Shown here: in pieces, positions 1-6,182 of the stretch
Numbering within the stretch: the stretch's first letter is position 1
Layout of the letters: every line of letters starts with the position of its first letter
Source of the DNA: JBCBJZ01 sp038522635
GTDB lineage: Bacteria > Pseudomonadota > Alphaproteobacteria > Rhizobiales > Hyphomicrobiaceae
Direction of reading: 5' to 3'
NCBI GenBank assembly: GCA_038522635.1
Contig: JBCBJZ010000149.1
Span: 1-8,870, forward strand
DNA length: 8,870 nucleotides
Made by a program: the position numbers and the translations under genes
The notes under the pieces: generated by a model
What the model saw: the letters and a program-made list of their open reading frames with translations, nothing else
Databases searched by the model: none
Told to the model about the DNA's origin: nothing

Positions 1-212
1 CGCGAAGGCATGCCTTCGCGCACGCCCATGTCTTCCAGCACGTTGATGTCCGCGTAATCCACACCCAGGTGCTGCATGATCTGATCAACGCGACCGGAAA
101 AACCGCACTGCGGCAGGTTCTTTTTGCCTTTCATGAAGACCACCACGTCATTGGTGCTGATCTGGTGGCGGATCCAGTCTTGGACGGCTTCGGCGGGCGC
201 GTTTTCGCTCAT
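1..212 (-). CDS. grxD: Monothiol (CGFS) glutaredoxin, Grx4/GrxD family, partial
   Basis: The minus-strand reading frame starts at the ATG whose first base is 212 and runs off the left edge, so only about the first 70 residues are present; the family is usually about 105-115 residues. The start MSENAPAEAVQDWI leads into VVVFMKGKKNLPQCGFSGRV. This holds the lysine before the active site and the CGFS signature (residues 38-41) that defines monothiol glutaredoxins. Such proteins are cytosolic: they bind a glutathione-ligated [2Fe-2S] cluster as a homodimer, or with a BolA partner, and pass it on in iron-sulfur assembly and iron sensing. A BolA-family gene lies 112 bases upstream on the same strand, which fits. 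An AGGA-type ribosome site sits about 11 bases before the ATG. The last visible residues (REGMPS) depart from the usual REGIK-x-[YF]-S pattern exactly where a perfect palindrome begins at the window edge; see findings. Confidence 0.93.
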   Translation of the reverse strand, partial: MSENAPAEAVQDWIRHQISTNDVVVFMKGKKNLPQCGFSGRVDQIMQHLGVDYADINVLEDMGVREGMPS

Positions 213-324
213 GGCGTTGAAAGTCCTCATCGGTTTTGGGGCGGCCGTGATCTGGAACGAAAGATCGAACCGGACGTAAGCGCGCTCAATCAGGTTTCTT
301 ATTTGGTATGCCAGTGCGCGAACG

Positions 325-570
325 TCAATTCTCGCCGGTTTTCGGCGCAGCCGTCTGCAGCGCCAAGGCGTGCAGCACACCGCCCATGCGGCCCTCCAGC
401 GCCTCGTAGACCATCTGATGCTGCTGCACGCGGCTTTTCCCGGCAAATGCGCTCGTCACCACCCTTGCCGAGTAGTGGTCGCCATCGCCAGCCAGATCGC
501 GGATTTCGATCTCCGCATCCGGGTATTTGGCCTTAATCAGGCTTTCGATCTCACCGGCATCCATGGGCAT
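325..570 (-). CDS. bolA: BolA/IbaG family iron-sulfur partner protein
   Basis: This is an 81-residue protein of normal size for the short BolA/IbaG/BolA2 branch. Hallmarks are GDGDHYSARVV (residues 28-38), the central FAGKSRVQQHQMVYEAL stretch (42-58) that forms the helix-turn-helix-like core, and the near-invariant C-terminal histidine in LHALAL (His67), a cluster ligand in BolA-glutaredoxin complexes. Family knowledge: these cytosolic proteins form heterodimers with CGFS glutaredoxins bridged by a [2Fe-2S] cluster and act in iron homeostasis and cluster delivery. The adjacent downstream gene is that glutaredoxin, so the two are probably co-transcribed. The ATG at 570 was chosen because an AGGAAGG ribosome site (complement of 580-586) lies 9 bases before it. 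The ATG two codons later, at 564, would be 15 bases away. The symbol is a family label; an ibaG-type name is equally defensible. Confidence 0.93.
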   Translation of the reverse strand: MPMDAGEIESLIKAKYPDAEIEIRDLAGDGDHYSARVVTSAFAGKSRVQQHQMVYEALEGRMGGVLHALALQTAAPKTGEN

Positions 571-625
571 GGGGCATATCCTTCCTGGTCGAGCGTCCGC
601 GAGGCACGTTGGCTCTGCAAAACCT

Positions 626-1078
626 CTACGGCACGCGAAAACGGGCAGCTTTGACGCGACGCAAAGGGATCGACGATTCGATCGAGGCGACGCTGTCGAT
701 TTTCGTCAGGCGGGCCGTCAAAAACTGCTCGAACGAGGCGAGGTCCTCGATCACCACCCGCAAGAGATAGTCCTGATTGCCCGTCATCAGCCAGCAGTCA
801 ACGACTTCAGGGCACGCGCTGATGGCACGTTCGAACGTCATCAGGGCATCATCGACCTGATGGCGCAAGCGTACCGACACGAAAACGGTGATCGCGTAAC
901 CGAGCTTGGCCTCATTCACCGTTGCGCTGTAGCCTTCGATGACGCCGGCCTCTTCCAGCGCGCGTACGCGACGGGCGCACGGTGAGGCGGAGAGCCCAGC
1001 GCGGGCGGCGAGGTCCTGGATGGAGGCGCGCCCTTGGTCTTTGAGCGTGCGAATGAGGGTGCGGTCGATGGCGTCCAT
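626..1078 (-). CDS. Lrp/AsnC family transcriptional regulator
   Basis: With the ATG at 1078 the protein is 150 residues, the usual Lrp/AsnC length. It starts MDAIDRTLIRTLKDQGR, the normal first helix of the family. The winged helix-turn-helix follows at residues 18-47 (QDLAARAGLSASPCARRVRALEEAGVI). The RAM effector-binding/oligomerisation domain spans about 62-140 and includes the MTGNQDYLLRV loop (98-108), where amino-acid effectors usually bind. Members act as dimers to octamers on DNA, often regulate their own gene, and respond to amino acids. The gene is divergent from the E1 gene at 1350 with 271 bases between them, so control of that gene is the obvious inference; the P. putida mde locus also pairs an Lrp-type regulator with an E1 homologue. 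In-frame starts at ATG 1132 or GTG 1138 would add 18 or 20 residues. None of the three has a good ribosome site, so the start is uncertain. The effector cannot be read from sequence. Confidence 0.92.
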   Translation of the reverse strand: MDAIDRTLIRTLKDQGRASIQDLAARAGLSASPCARRVRALEEAGVIEGYSATVNEAKLGYAITVFVSVRLRHQVDDALMTFERAISACPEVVDCWLMTGNQDYLLRVVIEDLASFEQFLTARLTKIDSVASIESSIPLRRVKAARFRVP

Positions 1079-1087
1079 GGCGTTTTT

Positions 1088-1143
1088 CGCAAGTGGCTTC
1101 TTTGATGATGCCGAGGTCAGATTGGCGATCATCGCCACTTGCG
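1088..1143 (-). promoter_or_regulatory. Long stem-loop just upstream of the Lrp/AsnC start
   Basis: A perfect 10-base inverted repeat, CGCAAGTGGC (1088-1097) and GCCACTTGCG (1134-1143), encloses a second pairing: GATGATGCC (1104-1112) with GGCGATCATC (1124-1133), which has one unpaired base. Together they give about 19 base pairs with a 6-base bulge (1098-1103) and an 11-base loop. In the regulator mRNA the structure would end 9 bases before the ATG at 1078. It could act in the 5' leader or form part of an operator. If translation starts at 1132 or 1138, this is coding instead. The pairing is seen directly; the function is inferred. Confidence 0.5.
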
Positions 1144-1177
1144 TACCGCATGGCGACGAATTTCGCCAATTTTGGCG
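1123..1177. promoter_or_regulatory. Cluster of TGGCGA/TCGCCA palindromes, candidate operator array
   Basis: Three overlapping or adjacent palindromes share one half-site. TGGCGAT and ATCGCCA flank a single base (1123-1137). TGGCGA and TCGCCA flank six bases (1151-1168). CGCCAA and TTGGCG flank two bases (1164-1177). The first two are centred about 29-30 bases apart, near three helical turns. A 10-base palindrome, TGGCGCGCCA, follows at 1178-1187. Lrp/AsnC regulators typically bind several spaced palindromic sites and wrap the DNA, and this array lies between such a regulator and the divergent E1 gene. Binding itself is inferred. Confidence 0.5.
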
Positions 1178-1218
1178 TGGCGCGCCATGGATTTGCTGAC
1201 AATCGCCGCGAGAGCTGC

Positions 1219-1289
1219 GCTAAGCTGATCGCAGGGGCACTGCTTAGCCCGCTAAGCTCGGCCAGGCTCACAACCCGCTGAGCTCTGCC
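1219..1289. repeat. GCTAAGC inverted and direct repeats before the E1 gene
   Basis: The heptamer GCTAAGC occurs at 1219-1225 and 1251-1257, and its complement GCTTAGC occurs at 1242-1248. GCTTAGC-CC-GCTAAGC therefore forms a 16-base palindrome (1242-1257). In addition CCGCTAAGCTCGGCC (1249-1263) recurs as CCGCTGAGCTCTGCC (1275-1289) with 13 of 15 bases identical and a 26-base offset. The set lies 61-131 bases before the E1 start, where promoter or leader elements are expected. It could be a second operator family or an attenuator-like leader. I see no convincing -35/-10 pair. Confidence 0.4.
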
Positions 1290-1349
1290 CATCGCCAGCG
1301 TGCCCTCCTCCGTATTCTGCCTGCCGAGCCCTCCAAAGAGCCTCCTGCC

Positions 1350-4091
1350 ATGTCAGCGCCCCTCAAGCCGACCGCCGCCCAGCCTTTCAACGCGCGTAGC
1401 GACATCGATCCCGATGAAACCCGCGAGTGGATCGCCGCGCTTGAAGCGTTAGCGGGCGCCGACGGCCTGGAACGCGCCCACTTCATCCTTGGTCGCGTGC
1501 AGGAGCATGCCCGCAGGCTCGGCGTCACCACGGCGGGCATGCCCTATTCATCCTACCGCAACACGATCCCTCTGGCCCAGCAGGGCGCCTACCCCGGCGA
1601 TATCGCGCTTGAAGAACGCATCACCTCGCTGATCCGCTGGAATGCGCTTGCCATGGTGGTGCGCGCGAACAAGGCCTACGGCGAACTGGGCGGCCATATC
1701 GCAAGCTTCGCCTCGGCGGCTGAAATCTTCGAGGTCGGCTTCAACCACGTCTTCCGCGGGCCCGAGGACGCCGCTGGTGGCGATCTCGTCTATTTCCAAC
1801 CGCACTCCGCGCCGGGCGTTTACGCGCGCGCCTATCTCGAAGGACGCCTGAGTGAAGAGCGCATCGCGCGTTATCGCCAGGAAGTGGGCGCAGGCGAGCG
1901 GGGGCTGTGCTCCTACCCGCACCCGTGGCTGATGGAGAATTTCTGGCAGTTCCCGACAGGCTCCATGGGGCTTGGCCCGATCAGCGCCGTCTACCAGGCC
2001 CGCTACATGCGTTACCTGCAGGCGCGCGGACTGCAAGATACCGACGGACGCCACGTCTGGGGTATCTTCGGCGACGGCGAGATGGACGAACCTGAGTCGA
2101 TCGCCGGCCTCACACTGGCCGCCCGCGAAGGCCTCGATAACCTGACTTTCATCGTCAACTGCAACTTGCAACGCCTCGATGGTCCGGTGCGTGGCAACGC
2201 TCAGATCATCCAGGAACTGGAATCGCTTTTCGCGGGTGCGGGTTGGAACGTCATCAAGGTGTTGTGGGGTTCGGAATGGGACGGGCTGTTCGCGCGCGAC
2301 CACGACCACATCCTGCTCAAACGCTTCGCCGAAACGGTGGATGGCGAATACCAAACGCTGGGCGCCAAAGACGGCGACTATAACCGCGCGCGGTTCTTTG
2401 ACAGCGATCCCGCATCCGCCGCGCTGGTCGCCCACATGAGCGATGAAGAGATCAACGGGCTCAAGCGTGGCGGCCACGATGTGCGCAAACTCTACGCCGC
2501 CTTCGCCGCCGCCAAAGCCCATCGCGGCCGCCCCACCGTGATCCTCGCCAAGACCAAGAAGGGCTACGGCATGGGCGGCGCGGGCGAATCGCGCATGACC
2601 GCACACCAAGCCAAGAAGCTTGACGTTGACGCTCTGCTCGCTTTCCGCGACCGGTTCAGCCTGCCGCTCACCGATGCCCAGACCGAAGCGCTCACCTTCG
2701 TGCGCCCCTCCGCCAACAGTCCCGAGATCGCCTACTTGCGCGAACGTCGTGCGACGCTGGGTGGCCCGCTGCCGTCGCGCCGTTTGCATGCGGTCCGGCC
2801 GGCGCCTGAGCGACCGCCCCTCAAGGCCTACGCGAAATTTGCGATTGAAAGCGAAGGTCGTGCGCTATCGACCACGATGGCAGCCGTGCGCCTCATGAGC
2901 GGGCTGATGCGCGATAAAGCGTTCGGGCCGCGCGTGGTTCCGATCGTCGCCGATGAAGCGCGTACATTCGGCATGGATAACCTGTTCCGCCAGGTTGGGA
3001 TCTATTCGCCCGTCGGCCAGCTTTATGAGCCTGAGGATGCAGGCTCCATGCTGTACTACCGCGAGGCGGAAGACGGCCAACTGCTCGAAGAAGGCATCAC
3101 CGAAGCGGGCGCGCTGTCATCCTGGTTGGCCGCCGCCACCGCTTACAGCGTCCACGGCATCGAGACGCTACCGTTCTACATCTACTATTCGATGTTCGGG
3201 TTCCAGCGCGTTGGCGATCTGATCTGGGCCGCCGCCGATCAACGCGCTCGCGGCTTCCTGCTCGGCGCCACCGCTGGACGCACCACGTTGAGCGGGGAGG
3301 GGCTTCAGCACCAAGATGGCGCGAGCCACGTGATCGCAGCGACCATACCCAATTGCCGGGCCTACGATCCTGCGTTCGCCAGCGAACTCGCCGTCATCAT
3401 CGACCATGGTGTTGAACGCATGGTTGAGCAAAAGCGCGATGAGTTTTTCTACATCACCGTCATGAACGAGTCCTACGCGCAGCCGCCCCTGCAGGAAGGA
3501 ACGCGCGACGACATCATCAAGGGTCTTTACCGCTACGTGCAGGTGGGCGATCGCGATGCGGAGGTGCGCGTGCGTCTGCTCGGCAGCGGGACGATCCTGT
3601 TGCAGGTGATCGCTGCGGCTGAACTGCTGGCGGATCGATTTTCCATCGCGTCGGACGTCTTCAGCGTGACCAGCTTTTCGCAGGTGGCGCGCGATGCGAT
3701 GGAGGTTGAACGCGCACGCCGGTTGGGATTGCCGAGCGATCAAGGCGAGACGAATCGCGCGCCCGAAAACGATATGGCCCGCGAAAGCCACGTTGAACGT
3801 ATGTTGCCCGGCACGATGCCCGTCATCGCGGCGACCGACTACGTCCGCGCCTACCCCCAACTGATCGCGCCTTACGTGAGCGCGCGCTACGTGACGCTTG
3901 GCACCGACGGGTTTGGGCGCAGCGCCAATCGCGCTGCCTTGCGCGCGTTCTTCGAAGTCGACCCGCCCTCGATCGCGCTCGCCGCCATCGAAGCGCTATG
4001 CCGCGATGGCCATCGCCCCGTGAGCCTGCTTGAGGAAGCGCGGGCCGCCCTCGCACCTGAAGCGCCCGCATCGCCGCCCTGGCACGTTTAG
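1350..4091 (+). CDS. aceE: AceE/MdeB-type single-chain 2-oxo acid dehydrogenase E1
   Basis: This 913-residue protein is collinear with E. coli AceE (887 residues). Such E1 enzymes are cytosolic homodimers that decarboxylate a 2-oxo acid on thiamine diphosphate and acetylate the E2 lipoyl group. The ThDP/Mg motif is GDGEMDEP (241-248) ending in NCN (270-272). The AceE active-site histidines are present at 116, 152, 419 (in the mobile loop) and 654, and the cofactor-activating glutamate at 585. The N-terminal DIDPDETREW segment, the E2-contacting region in AceE, is kept. About 13 extra residues, judged against E. coli from memory, lie between 782 and 821. No E2 or E3 gene is in view, and an Lrp/AsnC gene is divergent, as with MdeB (2-oxobutyrate) of Pseudomonas. 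The substrate is therefore open: pyruvate, 2-oxobutyrate or another. The ATG at 1350 has only a weak AAAGAG site 9 bases upstream, but family similarity starts about 15 residues in. Confidence 0.93.
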   Translation: MSAPLKPTAAQPFNARSDIDPDETREWIAALEALAGADGLERAHFILGRVQEHARRLGVTTAGMPYSSYRNTIPLAQQGAYPGDIALEERITSLIRWNALAMVVRANKAYGELGGHIASFASAAEIFEVGFNHVFRGPEDAAGGDLVYFQPHSAPGVYARAYLEGRLSEERIARYRQEVGAGERGLCSYPHPWLMENFWQFPTGSMGLGPISAVYQARYMRYLQARGLQDTDGRHVWGIFGDGEMDEPESIAGLTLAAREGLDNLTFIVNCNLQRLDGPVRGNAQIIQELESLFAGAGWNVIKVLWGSEWDGLFARDHDHILLKRFAETVDGEYQTLGAKDGDYNRARFFDSDPASAALVAHMSDEEINGLKRGGHDVRKLYAAFAAAKAHRGRPTVILAKTKKGYGMGGAGESRMTAHQAKKLDVDALLAFRDRFSLPLTDAQTEALTFVRPSANSPEIAYLRERRATLGGPLPSRRLHAVRPAPERPPLKAYAKFAIESEGRALSTTMAAVRLMSGLMRDKAFGPRVVPIVADEARTFGMDNLFRQVGIYSPVGQLYEPEDAGSMLYYREAEDGQLLEEGITEAGALSSWLAAATAYSVHGIETLPFYIYYSMFGFQRVGDLIWAAADQRARGFLLGATAGRTTLSGEGLQHQDGASHVIAATIPNCRAYDPAFASELAVIIDHGVERMVEQKRDEFFYITVMNESYAQPPLQEGTRDDIIKGLYRYVQVGDRDAEVRVRLLGSGTILLQVIAAAELLADRFSIASDVFSVTSFSQVARDAMEVERARRLGLPSDQGETNRAPENDMARESHVERMLPGTMPVIAATDYVRAYPQLIAPYVSARYVTLGTDGFGRSANRAALRAFFEVDPPSIALAAIEALCRDGHRPVSLLEEARAALAPEAPASPPWHV

Positions 4092-4210
4092 TCCTTCAAG
4101 GCCCAAGGCCGCGCACCGCGCGCCGCACGCCCCACTACGCCACACGTCACGGACAGGCTTCCCCTTCGCGTGCCTGCCCGGTAGGGTCCACATCCCCACT
4201 GGACGAGGTC

Positions 4211-5023
4211 ATGAGTGATCCGATGAGCGCTGCTACCCCGAGTGCAACACCCTTCGATGCCAACCGTGCGGCGCAAGCCCTCGCCGATGCCCATGCCCGC
4301 GGTGAGCGCTACCAAAATCTCCCGGCCGGCATCGCCCCGCGCACCGTTGCGGAAGCTTACGCCGCGCAAGACGCCTTCGTCGCCCTTTACGCCGAGCGAG
4401 ATGGCGCGCGCGCCGGCGCCAAGATCGCCACCACCACACCTGTAATGCAGGCGCTGATGGGCATCGATCACCCGTGCGGGGGCCAGATCCTGGCGCATCG
4501 GCTGTTCGCTTCACCCAGCCGCGTCGCGCTCAACGCGCACATCAATTTGCGCATCGAATGCGAGGTCGCGGTCCGCCTGCGCGATGGCCTGCCAGCAGGC
4601 GGGGAACCTCACACGGCACAAACGGCGGCGGGCGCCGTCGGCGAAGTCATGGCGGCTTTTGAGCTCATCGAAGACCGCAATGCCGACTACGCGCAGGCCG
4701 AAGCCCTCACGCTGATCGCTGAAAACAGTTGGAATGCGGGCGTGATCTATGGCGAGGCGCGCCCTTTCGTAAGCGAAGAAACGTTGAGCGGTCTGACCGG
4801 CACTTTGCGCATCAACGATGGCCCACCGCAGCAAGGTGTTTCCGATACGCCCCTTGAAGCGCTGGCCTGGGTTGCCAACCTGTACGCCGGGCGCGGGCAA
4901 CCCTTGCAAGCCGGTGACCTCATTATAACCGGCTCCCTGCTGCCCACGTTCACCATCAACGCTGGCGATGACATCCATTTTGAAATCGAAGGCCTTGGCG
5001 GCGTCACCTTAAGCGCAAGTTGA
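4211..5023 (+). CDS. 2-oxopent-4-enoate hydratase-like protein (FAH superfamily)
   Basis: This 270-residue protein matches the MhpD/XylJ hydratase branch of the fumarylacetoacetate hydrolase superfamily. Those cytosolic, metal-dependent enzymes add water to 2-hydroxypenta-2,4-dienoate; some relatives decarboxylate or cleave related 2-oxo acids. Visible features are GAKIATTTPVMQALMGID (residues 69-86, with the conserved Lys71), the metal-binding RIECEVAVRL with Glu116 and Glu118, a third acidic ligand at Glu151 in FELIEDR, and LQAGDLIITGSLLPT (232-246), the usual C-terminal active-site strand. The gene starts 119 bases after the E1 gene on the same strand with no clear terminator between, so co-transcription is possible. 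No aldolase or acylating aldehyde dehydrogenase, its usual meta-cleavage partners, is present. The start is uncertain: ATG 4211 has GAGGT too close (1 base), and ATG 4223 has it 13 bases away. The true substrate is not certain. Confidence 0.85.
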   Translation: MSDPMSAATPSATPFDANRAAQALADAHARGERYQNLPAGIAPRTVAEAYAAQDAFVALYAERDGARAGAKIATTTPVMQALMGIDHPCGGQILAHRLFASPSRVALNAHINLRIECEVAVRLRDGLPAGGEPHTAQTAAGAVGEVMAAFELIEDRNADYAQAEALTLIAENSWNAGVIYGEARPFVSEETLSGLTGTLRINDGPPQQGVSDTPLEALAWVANLYAGRGQPLQAGDLIITGSLLPTFTINAGDDIHFEIEGLGGVTLSAS

Positions 5024-5225
5024 GCCCCCGGTCGTGCATCGGGCTACGCCTTGGCAGATGGAAGTTGATCCATCGACCATCATGCCCCGTATTTACCATT
5101 CACCTGACGCGTCCAGCTCTGCACGCGCTTTCCGGGGTGGGGTCGGCGCAGTGTTGGCGCGCGCAATCGCGACGTGACGCGACGTATCCCCCTATTGCCC
5201 CGATGCCTCCAACCCGCCACGCAGC

Positions 5226-5232
5226 AAGGAAG
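5226..5232 (+). promoter_or_regulatory. Ribosome binding site of folE
   Basis: AAGGAAG lies 6 bases before the ATG at 5239. It fixes the folE start there rather than at upstream in-frame codons, which would add a long stretch unlike any GTP cyclohydrolase I. Confidence 0.75.
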
Positions 5233-5238
5233 ACCCCC

Positions 5239-5832
5239 ATGGACGGATCCACCATGCCCGACGACGTCAAACGGCCAACAAGGGAGGAGGCGCAAAACGC
5301 TGTGCGAATCCTGCTGCGCTACATCGGCGAAGACCCCGAGCGCGATGGCCTGCTCGATACGCCGGCGCGCGTTGTGAAAGCCTATCGCGAGTATTTCGCT
5401 GGCTACCATGAGGACCCGGCCGACGTGCTGAAACGCACGTTTTCTGAGACCGAGGGTTATGACGAGATGATCGTCATGCGCGGCATCCGCTTTGAATCGC
5501 ACTGCGAGCACCACATGGCGCCGATCATCGGCCGCGCCTGGGTGGCCTATGTGCCAACCGAGCGCGTTGTGGGCATCTCGAAACTCGCGCGCGTGGTCGA
5601 CATCTACGCCAAACGCCTGCAAATCCAAGAAAAGATGACAGCCCAGATCGCCAACGTGATCGACGACGTCCTGAAGCCGCAGGGTGTCGGCGTGATCATC
5701 AAGGCGTCGCACCATTGCATGACCACCCGCGGTGTCCACAAACCGGGTACCGAAATGGTGACGAGCCGGATGCTGGGCTGTTTTCGCGAAAATGCGATGA
5801 CCCGGCAAGAATTCCTGCAGATGATCGACTGA
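5239..5832 (+). CDS. folE: GTP cyclohydrolase I, type I (zinc)
   Basis: This 197-residue protein converts GTP to 7,8-dihydroneopterin triphosphate, the first step of tetrahydrofolate (and in some bacteria queuosine) synthesis. It works in the cytosol as a decamer. The zinc ligands are all present: Cys89 and His92 in SHCEHHMAPI, and Cys160 in ASHHCMTTRG. Other hallmarks are the N-terminal DPERDGLLDTPARV, the GISKLARVVDIYAKRLQIQE helix and the C-terminal motif with SRMLGCF. All family landmarks are intact, so this is the classical FolE and not the zinc-independent FolE2. Gene spacing is 215 bases after the hydratase, enough for its own promoter, although I see no strong one. A terminator at 5975-6012 ends the unit. 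The function is ordinary and the call is firm. Confidence 0.97.
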   Translation: MDGSTMPDDVKRPTREEAQNAVRILLRYIGEDPERDGLLDTPARVVKAYREYFAGYHEDPADVLKRTFSETEGYDEMIVMRGIRFESHCEHHMAPIIGRAWVAYVPTERVVGISKLARVVDIYAKRLQIQEKMTAQIANVIDDVLKPQGVGVIIKASHHCMTTRGVHKPGTEMVTSRMLGCFRENAMTRQEFLQMID

Positions 5833-6182
5833 CGACGCGGTGAGCGGCTAAACCGGCCGCGCTTCCCGCGGCAGGCCCCGTCGCGCAGCATGCCCCTTCG
5901 CGAAGCACGTCAGGCCCAGGCTCAACATCACAGCGTGATGCGCTATGCGTGAACCCGCGCTTTAAGCCTATCGGGGCCCTTCCCATTGCGGAACGGGCCT
6001 TTTTGCTTTTTTAACCGGCGCGGGCCTAGATCATCTCAGCGATCGATCGGGAGCACCGCAGGTGAGCCCGAAACGTCGAGGCGTGCGTGTTTGAGCCGAT
6101 CGTCCGTCAGGCTGACCGATGGCGTCCCGCCACATGATGGCCGGGGCCCGGCAACGCGATACGCAGCGGGGAGGCGGATCAC
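5833..6182. other. Intergenic region between folE and trkH (350 bases)
   Basis: No gene is supported here. The first part holds a small perfect hairpin, CATCAC-AGC-GTGATG (5926-5940), with no T-run. The middle holds a rho-independent terminator, listed separately. The last 170 bases must contain the trkH promoter, but I cannot pick out a convincing -35/-10 pair. A good ribosome site for trkH, GGGGAGG, is at 6168-6174. Confidence 0.7.
5975..6012 (+). terminator. Rho-independent terminator after folE
   Basis: GGCCCTTCC (5975-5983) pairs with GGAA-C-GGGCC (5990-5999), giving a 9-base-pair stem with one bulged C and a six-base loop. A T-rich run from 6000 to 6012 follows, broken only by GC. It lies about 140 bases after the folE stop and separates folE from trkH. 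Confidence 0.85.

Noticed and set aside
1548..2789. Long minus-strand open frame (about 413 codons) inside the E1 gene
   Set aside because: It is wholly antisense to a protein with full AceE-family similarity, its translation matches no family I know, and long antisense frames are expected in GC-rich genes.
3168..3860. Second antisense frame inside the E1 gene (about 230 codons)
   Set aside because: It follows the same pattern as the longer antisense frame: no ribosome site of note, no recognisable domain, and fully explained by the codon structure of the real gene.
5039..5095. Candidate folE promoter (TTGATC at 5065 and TATTTA at 5090)
   Set aside because: The 19-base spacing and weak hexamers do not stand out from background.
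5020..5238. N-terminal extension of folE from upstream in-frame start codons
   Set aside because: The extra 73 residues look like translated non-coding sequence, and a strong ribosome site sits 6 bases before the ATG at 5239, giving the normal FolE length.
5080..5808. Antisense frame over folE (about 242 codons)
   Set aside because: It lies opposite a firm folE call and has no family features.
5890..5952. Possible 20-residue small protein between folE and the terminator
   Set aside because: It has no ribosome site and no sign of a conserved peptide; a frame of this length is expected by chance.
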